Below are positions 25,320 through 32,586 of a stretch of DNA of 52,129 nucleotides, piece after piece. The position numbers were made by a program, and so were the translations under genes. Every line of letters begins with the position of its first letter. Positions within the stretch are counted from its first letter, which is position 1. The notes beneath the pieces were generated by a model. That model was not told the DNA's origin and searched no databases. It saw only the letters and a program-made list of their open reading frames with translations. The stretch covers positions 1 to 52,129 of the forward strand of contig SYFT01000006.1 of assembly GCA_005799825.1 (NCBI GenBank), in the 5' to 3' direction. The stretch comes from Acidobacteriota bacterium (GTDB lineage: Bacteria; Acidobacteriota; Vicinamibacteria; Vicinamibacterales; SCN-69-37).

Positions 25320-25919
25320 TCAGGGTTTCGGCAGCTTGATGGTGCTGATCATCAGGCTACCGTTCAAGAGGAAGAGCAGCGAGAACGGGTGGAACTGGCG
25401 GCCAAGAATATTCATGTGACCACCGATGAAGTGTGACCCGGTCAGGTCGAATGCAAACAGCGCAGCCATCATCACAACTAGGAAGACGCTGGTGGGAATC
25501 GGTGTCCCTTCAAAGTAGCGAATCTTGCCGGTGGCGCTGTCGGTCGGCGCGCTCGATGTCACGTTGTATCGCGCGAGACGGCTGATGCCGGCGCACACAA
25601 ACAGCGTGAGGCAGATGGCGTCCCATAACCCGCGCAGGCCGAGCGTGTAGGCGAGCACGGCGGGCGCCACGCCGAACGACACGATGTCGGCTAGTGAGTT
25701 CAGGTCGGCGCCCCTAACGGACTTGTGGCGCACGTCCAGGCGTGCCACCCATCCGTCGACCGCATCAAACAGCAGCGCAACGCCCGGAAGGGCAAATGCC
25801 GTCCAAAGCCAGCGTTCCTGATCACCCGCGAGATAGCTCAGGCAGGCGAAGATCGTCACTGTGCCGCACCCTGCGTTGGCCAGGGTCAGCAGGTCGGCCC
25901 ACGTGTACGAACGGAGCAT
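25320..25919 (-). CDS. pssA: CDP-diacylglycerol-serine O-phosphatidyltransferase-like (CDP-alcohol phosphatidyltransferase)
   Basis: A 199-aa membrane enzyme with several TM helices and the family motif D-x2-D-G-x2-A-R as DAVDGWVAR. The second half reads GADLNSLADIVSFG; the third metal-binding Asp of the usual G-x3-D-x3-D is Asn (codon AAC), and the AR-to-G spacing is nine residues rather than eight. SLADIVSFGVAPAVLAY is characteristic of phosphatidylserine synthase, the first step to phosphatidylethanolamine. No partner psd gene is visible. It sits between an M1 remnant and a DUF2911 remnant, both missing the ends that face it. Confidence 0.85.
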   Translation of the reverse strand: MLRSYTWADLLTLANAGCGTVTIFACLSYLAGDQERWLWTAFALPGVALLFDAVDGWVARLDVRHKSVRGADLNSLADIVSFGVAPAVLAYTLGLRGLWDAICLTLFVCAGISRLARYNVTSSAPTDSATGKIRYFEGTPIPTSVFLVVMMAALFAFDLTGSHFIGGHMNILGRQFHPFSLLFLLNGSLMISTIKLPKP

Positions 25920-25928
25920 CGACGGGCG

Positions 25929-26498
25929 CTTGCGGCGCAGGCGCCAGCGAACCGGCCATCGAGCGGCCGGGGTCAGGCCTCGACTCAGATCGGCGGCGAG
26001 TGGGTCAAGGGTGGACGCAACTCAACCTATCAGGGCGGCAAGTGGATCGACGTCGCGTACGAGCGGCCGGTGTTGCGGCAGCGGGCGAGTATTTTCGGCA
26101 CCGGGGCTGACTGCGGCAAGACGTTGAATGCCGGTGGGCTGATCTGGCGGGCAGGCACGGATCAATCCATGCGGTTCAAGACCGACGTGGCGCTCGATTG
26201 CGGAGGCAAAGCCCTGCCGGCCGGCGAGTACTCGATGTTCATCGGACTCGACGAGAGGGAATGGACGCTCGTGCTCTCCTCCTGGCCCGCACAGCAGCAG
26301 TACGACTCGGCCAACAAGGCTGAGGCCTACAACTACACTCCGGACCGGGACGTACTCCGCGTAATGATGAAGCTCGACGCGCTGCCGTACTCGGTGGATG
26401 AGTTCACGATCGCGTTCGTGGACATGACTAGGACCAGTGGCCGCCTCGCGGTCATGTGGGACCAGACGATGGGGTCGGTGGCGTTCAAGATGCAGTAG
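25929..26498 (+). pseudogene. DUF2911 family protein lacking start and signal peptide
   Basis: The frame reads ALAAQAPANRPSSGRGQAST (resembling a signal-peptidase site) and continues into a full DUF2911 domain: GGKWIDVAYERPVLRQRASI, GLIWRAGTDQSMRF, LPAGEYSMFIGL and FTIAFVDMTRTSG. No ATG, GTG or TTG in this frame lies between the homologous region and the pssA start at 25919; the longer ORF-track start at 25725 is antisense to pssA. The signal peptide and initiation site are therefore lost, although the domain itself (about 160 aa) is intact. It could be translated only from a non-canonical start. Heptamer repeats follow its TAG stop. Confidence 0.7.
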
Positions 26499-26500
26499 TA

Positions 26501-26526
26501 CTCGGGGTCCCGGAGTCCCTGGGTCG
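26501..26526. repeat. GTCCC-type array copy left of the four-helix-bundle gene
   Basis: CTCGGGGTCCCGGAGTCCCT followed by GGGTCG, starting 2 nt after the DUF2911 stop and ending at the four-helix-bundle stop. Confidence 0.8.
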
Positions 26527-26940
26527 TCAGGGGCGGCCGCGGGATTTCTTCTGGTTCTTCGAGGTAAATGGTTCGAGGGTCTTGCGGAGGTTGGTAAGGG
26601 CGGCGCCGAAACGACCTGCGGTGTCGAGGCTCTTGGCGATGGTGTGCGGCTTGAAGTAGCCTCGAGCGACACCGTCGCCAAGCCAGCGTTCCGCTTCAGC
26701 AAGGGAGGCCCTCGCGTATCGCAGAAACGTCACGAACTCACCCGCCACGTAGCGATGCCACCCTTCAGCGAGGCACGCCTCAACACTCGCACTGGCATCA
26801 GACAGTTGGGCACGGAAGCGAAAGTCCTGTCTCGCCGACGGACGCTCCCGAATCAGTCGATGGACCTCGAGCTTGAACTCCACCGCCAACTGAAAGGCCG
26901 CCAGGTCTTCAAGTTGCCGCACACCCACGCCTGACGACAT
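26527..26940 (-). CDS. Four-helix-bundle protein (23S rRNA intervening-sequence/bAvd-like family)
   Basis: 137 aa from ATG 26940; a longer start at 27003 is possible but adds an unusual His-rich leader. The core RQLEDLAAFQLAVEFKLEVH, then SVEACLAEGWHRY and FVTFLRYARASLAEAE, follows the S23/IVP four-helix-bundle pattern. A basic tail (SKNQKKSRGRP) suggests nucleic-acid contact. Family members are encoded in rRNA intervening sequences or as accessory proteins of diversity-generating retroelements, or stand alone with unknown function, as here. GTCCC arrays flank the gene on both sides in opposite orientation, which suggests a small mobile cassette; that is inference. Confidence 0.8.
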   Translation of the reverse strand: MSSGVGVRQLEDLAAFQLAVEFKLEVHRLIRERPSARQDFRFRAQLSDASASVEACLAEGWHRYVAGEFVTFLRYARASLAEAERWLGDGVARGYFKPHTIAKSLDTAGRFGAALTNLRKTLEPFTSKNQKKSRGRP

Positions 26941-27044
26941 TCCATCGTCGTGCCGATGACAAGCCTTTGAAATCGCAGTGACACTAGGATCCACCTCGTA
27001 CATTTTGCAGATCTCGGCGTCACCGAGGTACGCAGTCTCTGCGC

Positions 27045-27080
27045 TCCCAGGACCCCGGGACTCCTGGACCTCGGGATCCC
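27045..27080. repeat. GTCCC-type array copy right of the four-helix-bundle gene
   Basis: TCCCAGGACCCCGGGACTCC followed by TGGACCTCGGGATCCC. Read on the minus strand it is GGGATCCCGAGGTCCAGGAG, inverted relative to the copy at 26501. It begins 7 nt after the glutaminyl cyclase stop. Confidence 0.8.
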
Positions 27081-27086
27081 AACAAC

Positions 27087-27887
27087 CTACTGCGCTCTTA
27101 CCTCATACACCCTCGGCCACTTCTTGCCGGTCACGAAGATGCGTTTGCCCGCGGCGTCGTAGGCAATGCCGTTGAGGACGTCGGCGGGGGGCGTGCGGCG
27201 GGCCTGGGGCCACAAGGTCGAGAAGTCTACCCATGCCGTGACCGCACCGGTGGCCGGTGCGATGCGCGCCACTCGATCGGTCTGCCAGACGTTCGCCCAG
27301 ATCTCGCCTTCGATCCACTCCAGCTCATTGAGCTGCGGCACGGGGCGACCCGCGTCGGTCACGCGAATGGTGCGGGTGACCACGTACGTTTTCGGATCGA
27401 GGAACATGAGCCGATCAGATCCATCGCTCATCACGAGGCCGCCCTTGGCGTCGTAGGCAATTCCCCATCCTTCGGTCTGGTACTGAAACGTCCGGCGCAG
27501 CGTGAACGTCTTCCGGTCGTACACAAACCCGATCTGGCTCTGCCATGTCAGTTGCACCAGCGCATCGCCCACCAGCGCGAGCCCTTCCGCGAAGTACTGG
27601 GCGTCGATCGCCTTGCGCTGCAGAACCTTGCCGGTGGCACTTTCCACGCGGCGCAGGGATGACTCGCCGAATAACCCGGTGCTCTCAAGAAACTCGCCGT
27701 CGGCGTAGACCAGTCCTTGCGTAAACGCGTCTGGGTCATGCGGGAATGAGTTGACGACGGTGAAGGATTGCACGGGTGCGCTGCGACGCTGGGCGGCCGG
27801 CTCCGGACTGATGCCCCGGACCGCGACGAAGGAGACCACGCTAACCGCCGCCACCGCAAGACTGCTCACAAGGAGTCGGCAATGCAT
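27087..27887 (-). CDS. Glutaminyl-peptide cyclotransferase (plant/bacterial beta-propeller type), exported
   Basis: 266 aa from ATG 27887 with a signal segment (VSSLAVAAVSVVSFVAVRG). A five-bladed-propeller pattern follows: FPHDPDAFTQGLVYADGEFLESTGLFGESSLR, with the TQGL and ESTG motifs characteristic of this family. Later motifs are YQTEGWGIAYD, LMFLDPKTYVV and LNELEWIEGEIWANVW. The enzyme converts N-terminal Gln to pyroglutamate on peptides. A possible link to the oxoprolinase-like hyuAB genes is only thematic, since 17 kb separates them. It lies 28 nt downstream of the radical SAM gene on the same strand. Confidence 0.9.
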   Translation of the reverse strand: MHCRLLVSSLAVAAVSVVSFVAVRGISPEPAAQRRSAPVQSFTVVNSFPHDPDAFTQGLVYADGEFLESTGLFGESSLRRVESATGKVLQRKAIDAQYFAEGLALVGDALVQLTWQSQIGFVYDRKTFTLRRTFQYQTEGWGIAYDAKGGLVMSDGSDRLMFLDPKTYVVTRTIRVTDAGRPVPQLNELEWIEGEIWANVWQTDRVARIAPATGAVTAWVDFSTLWPQARRTPPADVLNGIAYDAAGKRIFVTGKKWPRVYEVRAQ

Positions 27888-27915
27888 GCCGTCAGCATCG
27901 CACACCCGCGCGGAA

Positions 27916-28974
27916 TCAGCCGAACAACCCGAGTTGGCTCCCGCCAGGGCGCCGGAAGGCCTGCGTGGAGAGCGACAGCTTCTGGGTCAGTCCCAGCTTG
28001 CGACGATGGAGGTCGAATACCCGCTGGATGGACTCGGCGAACGGGCCCTGGCCAACCATACGGCTACCAAACTTCGAATCGTTCAGTTTACCGTCGCGCA
28101 TGTCACGAAGGCGATTGAGTACCTTCCCTTTTCGGAGTGGTGCATGCGCGTCGAGCCACTGCTCAAAGAGCTCCTTCACGCCGTGCGGCAGGCGCACGAC
28201 AGTGCAGTCCGCCATCGTGGCCCCAGCCTCAGCCGCCGCTTCGAGGATGGCGGGCACTTCGTGATCGGTGAGCGCCGGAATGATGGGTGCCACCATCACG
28301 CCCACGGGTACTCCCGCCTCGCGCAATTTTCGCATGGCTTCCAGGCGCAGCGCCGGTCGCGATGCCCGCGGCTCCATCATGCGCGCGAGGTCATCATCAA
28401 GTGTGGTGACAGAGAGAAACACCTGCGCGGCCTGGTGCTGCGCCAGCGATGTCAGCAAGTCGATGTCGCGCGTCACGAGATGGTTTTTTGTAATGACGGC
28501 CACAGGGTTGCGGCACTGCTCAAGCACCTCCAGGCACGCGCGCGTGATCCGGAGTTTCCGCTCGACAGGCTGATACGGATCGGTGACGCCGCTGAGGCCA
28601 ATCACCTGCGGCGTCCAGGATTTCGCCGAGAGCGCTTCGCGCAGCAGCGCCGCTGCGTTTTCCTTGACGAAGATCTTGCTCTCGAAATCCGCGCCAGCCG
28701 ACAGGCCAAGGTACTCATGATACGGCCGCGCGTAACAGTAGATGCAGCCGTGTTCACAGCCGCGATACGGATTGACGGATGCGTCCATCGGCACATCGGG
28801 ACTGTCGTTGAAGGCGAGGATGCTCTTTGACGTGTCCCTGAACAGCTCAGTGGGCCTGGCGGGTCTGGTGACGTCTGGCTCGTCCTCCGGCTCCTGCACA
28901 AAGGCCAGCCGTTCAAAGCGCCCCGCGGGATTGGTCGGCGCACCGCGACCCTTGACGGCTGGATGGTTCGACAC
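27916..28974 (-). CDS. Radical SAM protein, PA0069/SPL-like family
   Basis: 352 aa from GTG 28974, which has TAATCT 7 nt upstream; the ORF-track start at 29034 is less likely. The radical SAM cluster motif is CEHGCIYCYA (C-x3-C-x2-C), preceded by NPYRG, which is typical of the PA0069/SplB-related group. LSGVTDPYQPVE and ITKNHLVTRD are further conserved positions. The C-terminus carries a basic helical region (LHRRKLGLTQKLSL). It binds a 4Fe-4S cluster and SAM; the substrate is unknown, with nucleic acid possible by analogy to spore photoproduct lyase. It is followed by the glutaminyl cyclase gene. Confidence 0.9.
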   Translation of the reverse strand: MSNHPAVKGRGAPTNPAGRFERLAFVQEPEDEPDVTRPARPTELFRDTSKSILAFNDSPDVPMDASVNPYRGCEHGCIYCYARPYHEYLGLSAGADFESKIFVKENAAALLREALSAKSWTPQVIGLSGVTDPYQPVERKLRITRACLEVLEQCRNPVAVITKNHLVTRDIDLLTSLAQHQAAQVFLSVTTLDDDLARMMEPRASRPALRLEAMRKLREAGVPVGVMVAPIIPALTDHEVPAILEAAAEAGATMADCTVVRLPHGVKELFEQWLDAHAPLRKGKVLNRLRDMRDGKLNDSKFGSRMVGQGPFAESIQRVFDLHRRKLGLTQKLSLSTQAFRRPGGSQLGLFG

Positions 28975-28987
28975 GCCCCTCAGATTA
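28975..28987 (-). promoter_or_regulatory. Leaderless-type -10 box of the radical SAM gene
   Basis: TAATCT, then GAGGGGC (7 nt), then GTG. GAGGGG is too close to the start to act as a normal Shine-Dalgarno. Confidence 0.55.
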
Positions 28988-29374
28988 GCGCCGACAAGAC
29001 CATAAAGCGAACAAAACGCGTAGCCGCGTCGCATTCGTGCAAGACACCGAAGATGCTTCGCTACGCGAAGCGCCCGGACCTCGGTATGGACGCTTCAATC
29101 AGCGGCGGTGGCACGTCCAGGCCCACCGTCTTTTCGTTCAAGCGCAAGTGGCAACGCAGACGCGGCTTTGCCTCGGCCTTGAAAACCAGGCCGAGCTACG
29201 GTCGGAAAAGGTCGGCGGTTAGCTCGTAGCGCGGACTGGTTCTCAAACCCGAGTCTCTCGACGTGAGCTCGATATCCGCTCGTGCGTAGCCCGACCCTTC
29301 CAAACGTAGCTCGGACTGGGCTGCAAGGCCGAAGCCCCCTGAACCCGCCTCCGCCAGGGCTACGGCGAGGCAAG
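28988..29374. repeat. Non-coding region with three copies of a ~27-bp GTAGCTCGG...GGCCGA element
   Basis: No gene is supported in this interval. A 27-bp word related to GTAGCTCGGACTGG(5N)AAGGCCGA occurs at 29173-29199 (inverted), 29226-29252 and 29306-29332, with a partial fourth at about 29286. The first two copies share CTGGTTTTC or CTGGTTCTC centres. The small ORFs here are chance frames through the repeats. A heptamer array follows. Confidence 0.7.
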
Positions 29375-29396
29375 CCCTGGACTCTGGACTCTGGAC
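29375..29396. repeat. Heptanucleotide array copy after the ABC permease stop
   Basis: On the minus strand the permease ends TAA-A-CGTCCAGAGTCCAGAGTC; the array starts within 2 nt of the stop codon. Confidence 0.85.
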
Positions 29397-29398
29397 GT

Positions 29399-30652
29399 TT
29401 ACGAAAGTGGCGTCAGGTTGGACGCCACGTCCGTGCGATACGCCTTGAACGCCGGTACGAGGCCGGCCAGCGCGCCGAGCAGAATCATCCCGACGGGCGT
29501 CATCCACAGCGCGTGATCGAACCGGAACGCGTCGAGGACGACGCCGGTCTGCGCGCGGACGATGACGAAGGCCGCGGCGAGGATGCCGCCGTACACCAGG
29601 AATCCCAGAAGCGCGCCAATTGTGGTGATGGTGGACGCCTCAAGGACGATGGCTGAAAACACGGTGGAGCGCCGGGCGCCGAGGGCGCGCAGGATGGCGA
29701 ACTCGCGGCGCCGTTCATTCATCGTATTGTAGATGCTGGCCAGAATCGAACCGGCCGCCACCACCACAATCAGGTACGCCACCATCGTCAGAATGCGGCT
29801 CACCCAGCCGATGCGATCGAACAGTTCCGCCATCACACGAGCGATGGGCCACGCGAGCGTCGCCACTTTACCCTGCTGGTTGATCTGGCCGTTGAGCAGG
29901 AACCCCGCCTGCGGATTCCGCAACTTCAGCATCACGGCGCTGACTTCAAGGTTCTCCTCAGCGATGACCTCACCCGGCCTTGCGCGCATAGGTTTGCCCG
30001 CGCCGCGCAGCACGTGGCCCGACATGCGATAGATGCCTTCGATGGGAATCCACAGCACGCGGTCGGACGGCCCATTCGTGGGCTCCATGATGGCCACCAC
30101 GGTGTACTCGTCCTCATGTTGCTCGCGTTCACTGAATTGCAGGCCGTGGTACGGCGTGAACGCGGAACCCACGGTCAAACCGAGCTTCTCAGCCACGTAG
30201 TTTCCGAGAATCGCTTCCTTCTTCGACTCATCAAACACCCGGCCGCCGGGTTCGAGCACAAAGCCCTGCCCTTCGCGGTAGGTGAACTTCGTAAACATCT
30301 CCTGGGTGGTGCCGACGATGCGGTAGCCCTGGTAGTTGTCGCCCACCGCGTAGGGAATGGCGAGCGTCACGCGCGAGTCTTCAGAGATTTCCTTGTAGAG
30401 CGACCATGGAATATTTCCGGGTGATGTCTCGAGGTGGAACACGGTATTAAGCACTAGTTGGAGCTGACTTCCACGCGCGCCAAGCACCGCATCAAACCCG
30501 ACCTTGCCACCGGTGAATGCATCGTACGTCTGGGCGTTGATGGCAAACACCGACATGGTGAGGCCGGCCGCCAGGCCCACTGACACGATCGTGACGAACG
30601 ACGAGAGCGCATGTTGTCGCAGGCTGCGCCGCACGAGGGACATCAGATTCAC
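29399..30652 (-). CDS. ABC transporter permease, FtsX/MacB-type
   Basis: A 417-aa inner-membrane protein with an N-terminal TM helix (SSFVTIVSVGLAAGLTMSVF), a periplasmic MacB-PCD-like domain (about 45-270) and three C-terminal TM helices, the standard FtsX topology. The cytoplasmic coupling segment MNERRREFAILRALGARRS is highly characteristic. It starts at GTG 30652, overlapping the ATPase stop by 4 nt. Together with the ATPase and the DUF3299 protein it forms a three-gene operon, probably a mechanotransmission or lipoprotein/export complex rather than an importer. The substrate is not evident. Confidence 0.9.
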   Translation of the reverse strand: MNLMSLVRRSLRQHALSSFVTIVSVGLAAGLTMSVFAINAQTYDAFTGGKVGFDAVLGARGSQLQLVLNTVFHLETSPGNIPWSLYKEISEDSRVTLAIPYAVGDNYQGYRIVGTTQEMFTKFTYREGQGFVLEPGGRVFDESKKEAILGNYVAEKLGLTVGSAFTPYHGLQFSEREQHEDEYTVVAIMEPTNGPSDRVLWIPIEGIYRMSGHVLRGAGKPMRARPGEVIAEENLEVSAVMLKLRNPQAGFLLNGQINQQGKVATLAWPIARVMAELFDRIGWVSRILTMVAYLIVVVAAGSILASIYNTMNERRREFAILRALGARRSTVFSAIVLEASTITTIGALLGFLVYGGILAAAFVIVRAQTGVVLDAFRFDHALWMTPVGMILLGALAGLVPAFKAYRTDVASNLTPLS

Positions 30653-31371
30653 AACGCGGTCCTGTTCTCCGTGTGCACGGGAGCGGCTGCATGCGCGGCG
30701 GCGGCCTGGTTGAGGTCAGCGAGATCCTCAGACCGATCGAACAATGCGAGCACCGCTGGATCATGGCTGACCAGCAACAGGGCTGCGCCGTTCTCGCGGC
30801 AGGCTTCGCGAATCAGCTCGAGCGCCTCACCTGCGTGACGCTGATCCAGATTGCCGGTGGGTTCATCAGCCAGCACGAGCTTGGGTCGATTCGCCAGAGC
30901 GCGCGCCACAGCCACGCGTTGCTGCTGGCCAATCGACAACTGCGACGGACGGTAGTTGATGCGATGCGACAGGCCCACGCGCTCCAGCAGTTGCTGCGCG
31001 CGTGTACGGTCAACACCAGAACCAAACAACATGCCGAGCATCACATTCTCGATGGCGGTGTAGCCCTGGAGCAGATTGAAGTTCTGAAAGACGTATCCGA
31101 TCGTCTTCGCCCGTACCCGATCGCGGTCACCCTCGGACAACGCCGTCATCGTCTGCCCCGCAAGAACGATGGTGCCCTTGTCGGCCTGCAGGATGCCTGC
31201 GATGAGATTTAGGAAGGTGGTCTTGCCGGAACCGCTGGCGCCGCGGACGGCCACCTGCTCGCCCTCGGCGAGTTGGAATCGCGGCACATCCACAATCAGG
31301 GTAGATTCGCCTTCTGGCGAGAGGAAACTCTTCTGAAGGCCCGTGACGTCGAGCAGCCAGGGGGGCATCAC
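30649..31371 (-). CDS. ABC transporter ATP-binding protein, LolD/MacB-type
   Basis: A 240-aa ATPase with Walker [13 protein letters not shown]-loop [15 protein letters not shown], signature [15 protein letters not shown], Walker [14 protein letters not shown] and H-loop LLVSHD. The Walker B form DEPTGNLD is typical of the LolD/MacB/FtsE group and fits the FtsX-type permease encoded next. The start (GTG 31371 or ATG 31368) overlaps the DUF3299 stop, so all three genes are translationally coupled. Confidence 0.92.
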   Translation of the reverse strand: MMPPWLLDVTGLQKSFLSPEGESTLIVDVPRFQLAEGEQVAVRGASGSGKTTFLNLIAGILQADKGTIVLAGQTMTALSEGDRDRVRAKTIGYVFQNFNLLQGYTAIENVMLGMLFGSGVDRTRAQQLLERVGLSHRINYRPSQLSIGQQQRVAVARALANRPKLVLADEPTGNLDQRHAGEALELIREACRENGAALLLVSHDPAVLALFDRSEDLADLNQAAAAHAAAPVHTENRTAL

Positions 31372-31880
31372 TGCACGCTGTCGGCGACGATGGAGTAGAG
31401 GCCCACGATGCGACCCTTCTCCACCTCTTCGGCAATGCTGAACGTGCCGCGCACGAGGATTTCATAGCCCGCGCCGTACGTCTTGGCCTTCTGACTCGGC
31501 TTCATCGAGACATAGATCCATTCGTTGATGCGGGGCACGCCGCCGAAGCCGCAGGCATCCACGCTGGCGTTAAGGATAAAGGTGGATGTGCCGGAGCTGT
31601 CGTAATCGAGTGGTAGGACGTTGCCGTAGATCTCCACTTTCTTGCCCTGCAGCGAGAGGATGGTGGCGGGGATGGTGTTCTTGACCTGCTTGGGTGACGG
31701 GTCAAAAGGATCCGACGGGTTGTAGTCGTACCCCGCCAGGAACCAGAAATCGAGGAACATGTAGCCCGACTTACTCACGCCGGGCTTGACCGCGGTGGAC
31801 TGAGCCGCAACGCCAAGGTTGGCGGCGAGCAACACGATGGCGGCAACAAGAGAAAGCCGTGTGGCGATGGCGTGCAACAT
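31368..31880 (-). CDS. Exported DUF3299-like protein
   Basis: 170 aa with a signal peptide (LSLVAAIVLLAANLGVAAQ). The mature part has the DUF3299 pattern: IPATILSLQGKKVEIYGNVLPLDYD, then FILNASVDACGFGGVPRINEWIYV, where hydrophobic strands surround a conserved ...C...P..NEW segment. The fold is probably a small OB-like barrel in the periplasm. It is the first gene of the DUF3299-ATPase-permease operon and likely cooperates with the transporter on the outer face. TAGAAT lies 7 nt before its ATG and directly after the gph stop codon. Confidence 0.78.
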   Translation of the reverse strand: MLHAIATRLSLVAAIVLLAANLGVAAQSTAVKPGVSKSGYMFLDFWFLAGYDYNPSDPFDPSPKQVKNTIPATILSLQGKKVEIYGNVLPLDYDSSGTSTFILNASVDACGFGGVPRINEWIYVSMKPSQKAKTYGAGYEILVRGTFSIAEEVEKGRIVGLYSIVADSVQ

Positions 31881-31893
31881 CCGCTCAATTCTA
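31881..31893 (-). promoter_or_regulatory. Leaderless-type -10 box of the DUF3299 gene
   Basis: TAGAAT, then TGAGCGG (7 nt), then ATG. The box starts at the base after the gph TGA, so the -35 must lie inside gph. Confidence 0.6.
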
Positions 31894-32553
31894 TCAGCGT
31901 TGTAACCAGGCCTGAATCGCGCGGCTCACATCGTGTCCGGTCTCGGCAATCCACTCGTCCCCGCGCAGGTGCAAGTCACCACGCGCGTTGCCAAAGCCGT
32001 ATTGAGCCACGCAGATTCCTGTGCCTGCGCGCCCGGCGGTTTCAACGTCCACCATCGAGTCCCCGACGAGCAGCGTAGACTCCGGGGTAGCATCCGCCAA
32101 TGCCATCAGATGCTGCAGGCCCGAAGGATCGGGCTTGCGGCCAAAGGCGCTGTCGCCGCCGATGACCGAGAGAAAGTGCGGCGTCCATCCGAACGCCTCC
32201 AGCAGTTCCTGTGACGGGGCCAGTGGCTTGTTGGTCAACAGGGCCAGTGTGGCCACGCGCGCCATCTGCTCCAGCATGTCGCTGATCCCTGGGTAGGGCC
32301 GGGTGGAGGCCAGCAACCTGGTGCGGTAGTGGGCGTGAAACCGCCCCAGGGCGTTGTCCAGGTCGGCGACCACTCCGGCGGCCGCAAGTGCCCGTTGCAC
32401 GAGGATTCGCGCGCCTTCGCCCACCATCATCACCACGCGGTCGAGCGGCAGGGGCGCGGCGCCAAATGACTCGAGGACGGCGTTCGTGCTGTCGGCCAGG
32501 TCCTGCCGAGAATCCACGAGCGTGCCATCCAGATCAAAGACTATAAGCGTCAT
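31894..32553 (-). CDS. gph: HAD-family hydrolase, phosphoglycolate phosphatase-like
   Basis: 219 aa with HAD motif I FDLDGTLVDSRQDLADS, motif II in LALLTNKP, motif III Lys in FGRKPDP, and motif IV VGDSMVDVETA. The cap region (VVMMVGEGARILVQRAL) and overall length match Gph, which removes 2-phosphoglycolate arising from DNA repair or oxygenase activity; related phosphatases cannot be excluded. It is divergent from the VWA pair with 33 bp between starts. Its own promoter was not recognised. Confidence 0.88.
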   Translation of the reverse strand: MTLIVFDLDGTLVDSRQDLADSTNAVLESFGAAPLPLDRVVMMVGEGARILVQRALAAAGVVADLDNALGRFHAHYRTRLLASTRPYPGISDMLEQMARVATLALLTNKPLAPSQELLEAFGWTPHFLSVIGGDSAFGRKPDPSGLQHLMALADATPESTLLVGDSMVDVETAGRAGTGICVAQYGFGNARGDLHLRGDEWIAETGHDVSRAIQAWLQR

Positions 32554-32574
32554 CTGCCGGGCCTCATTTTTGCT

Positions 32575-32586
32575 TAGGATACCTGT
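32575..32586 (+). promoter_or_regulatory. Leaderless-type -10 box of the first VWA gene
   Basis: TAGGAT, then ACCTGT (6 nt), then ATG 32587. Confidence 0.6.

Noticed and set aside
25725-25928. Start of the 257-aa ORF covering DUF2911
   Set aside because: Its N-terminal part is antisense to pssA and has no DUF2911-like sequence, so the ORF-track start is not credible.
27751-28830. 359-aa plus-strand ORF
   Set aside because: Antisense to the radical SAM gene, whose CxxxCxxC motif and conserved segments are clear on the other strand.
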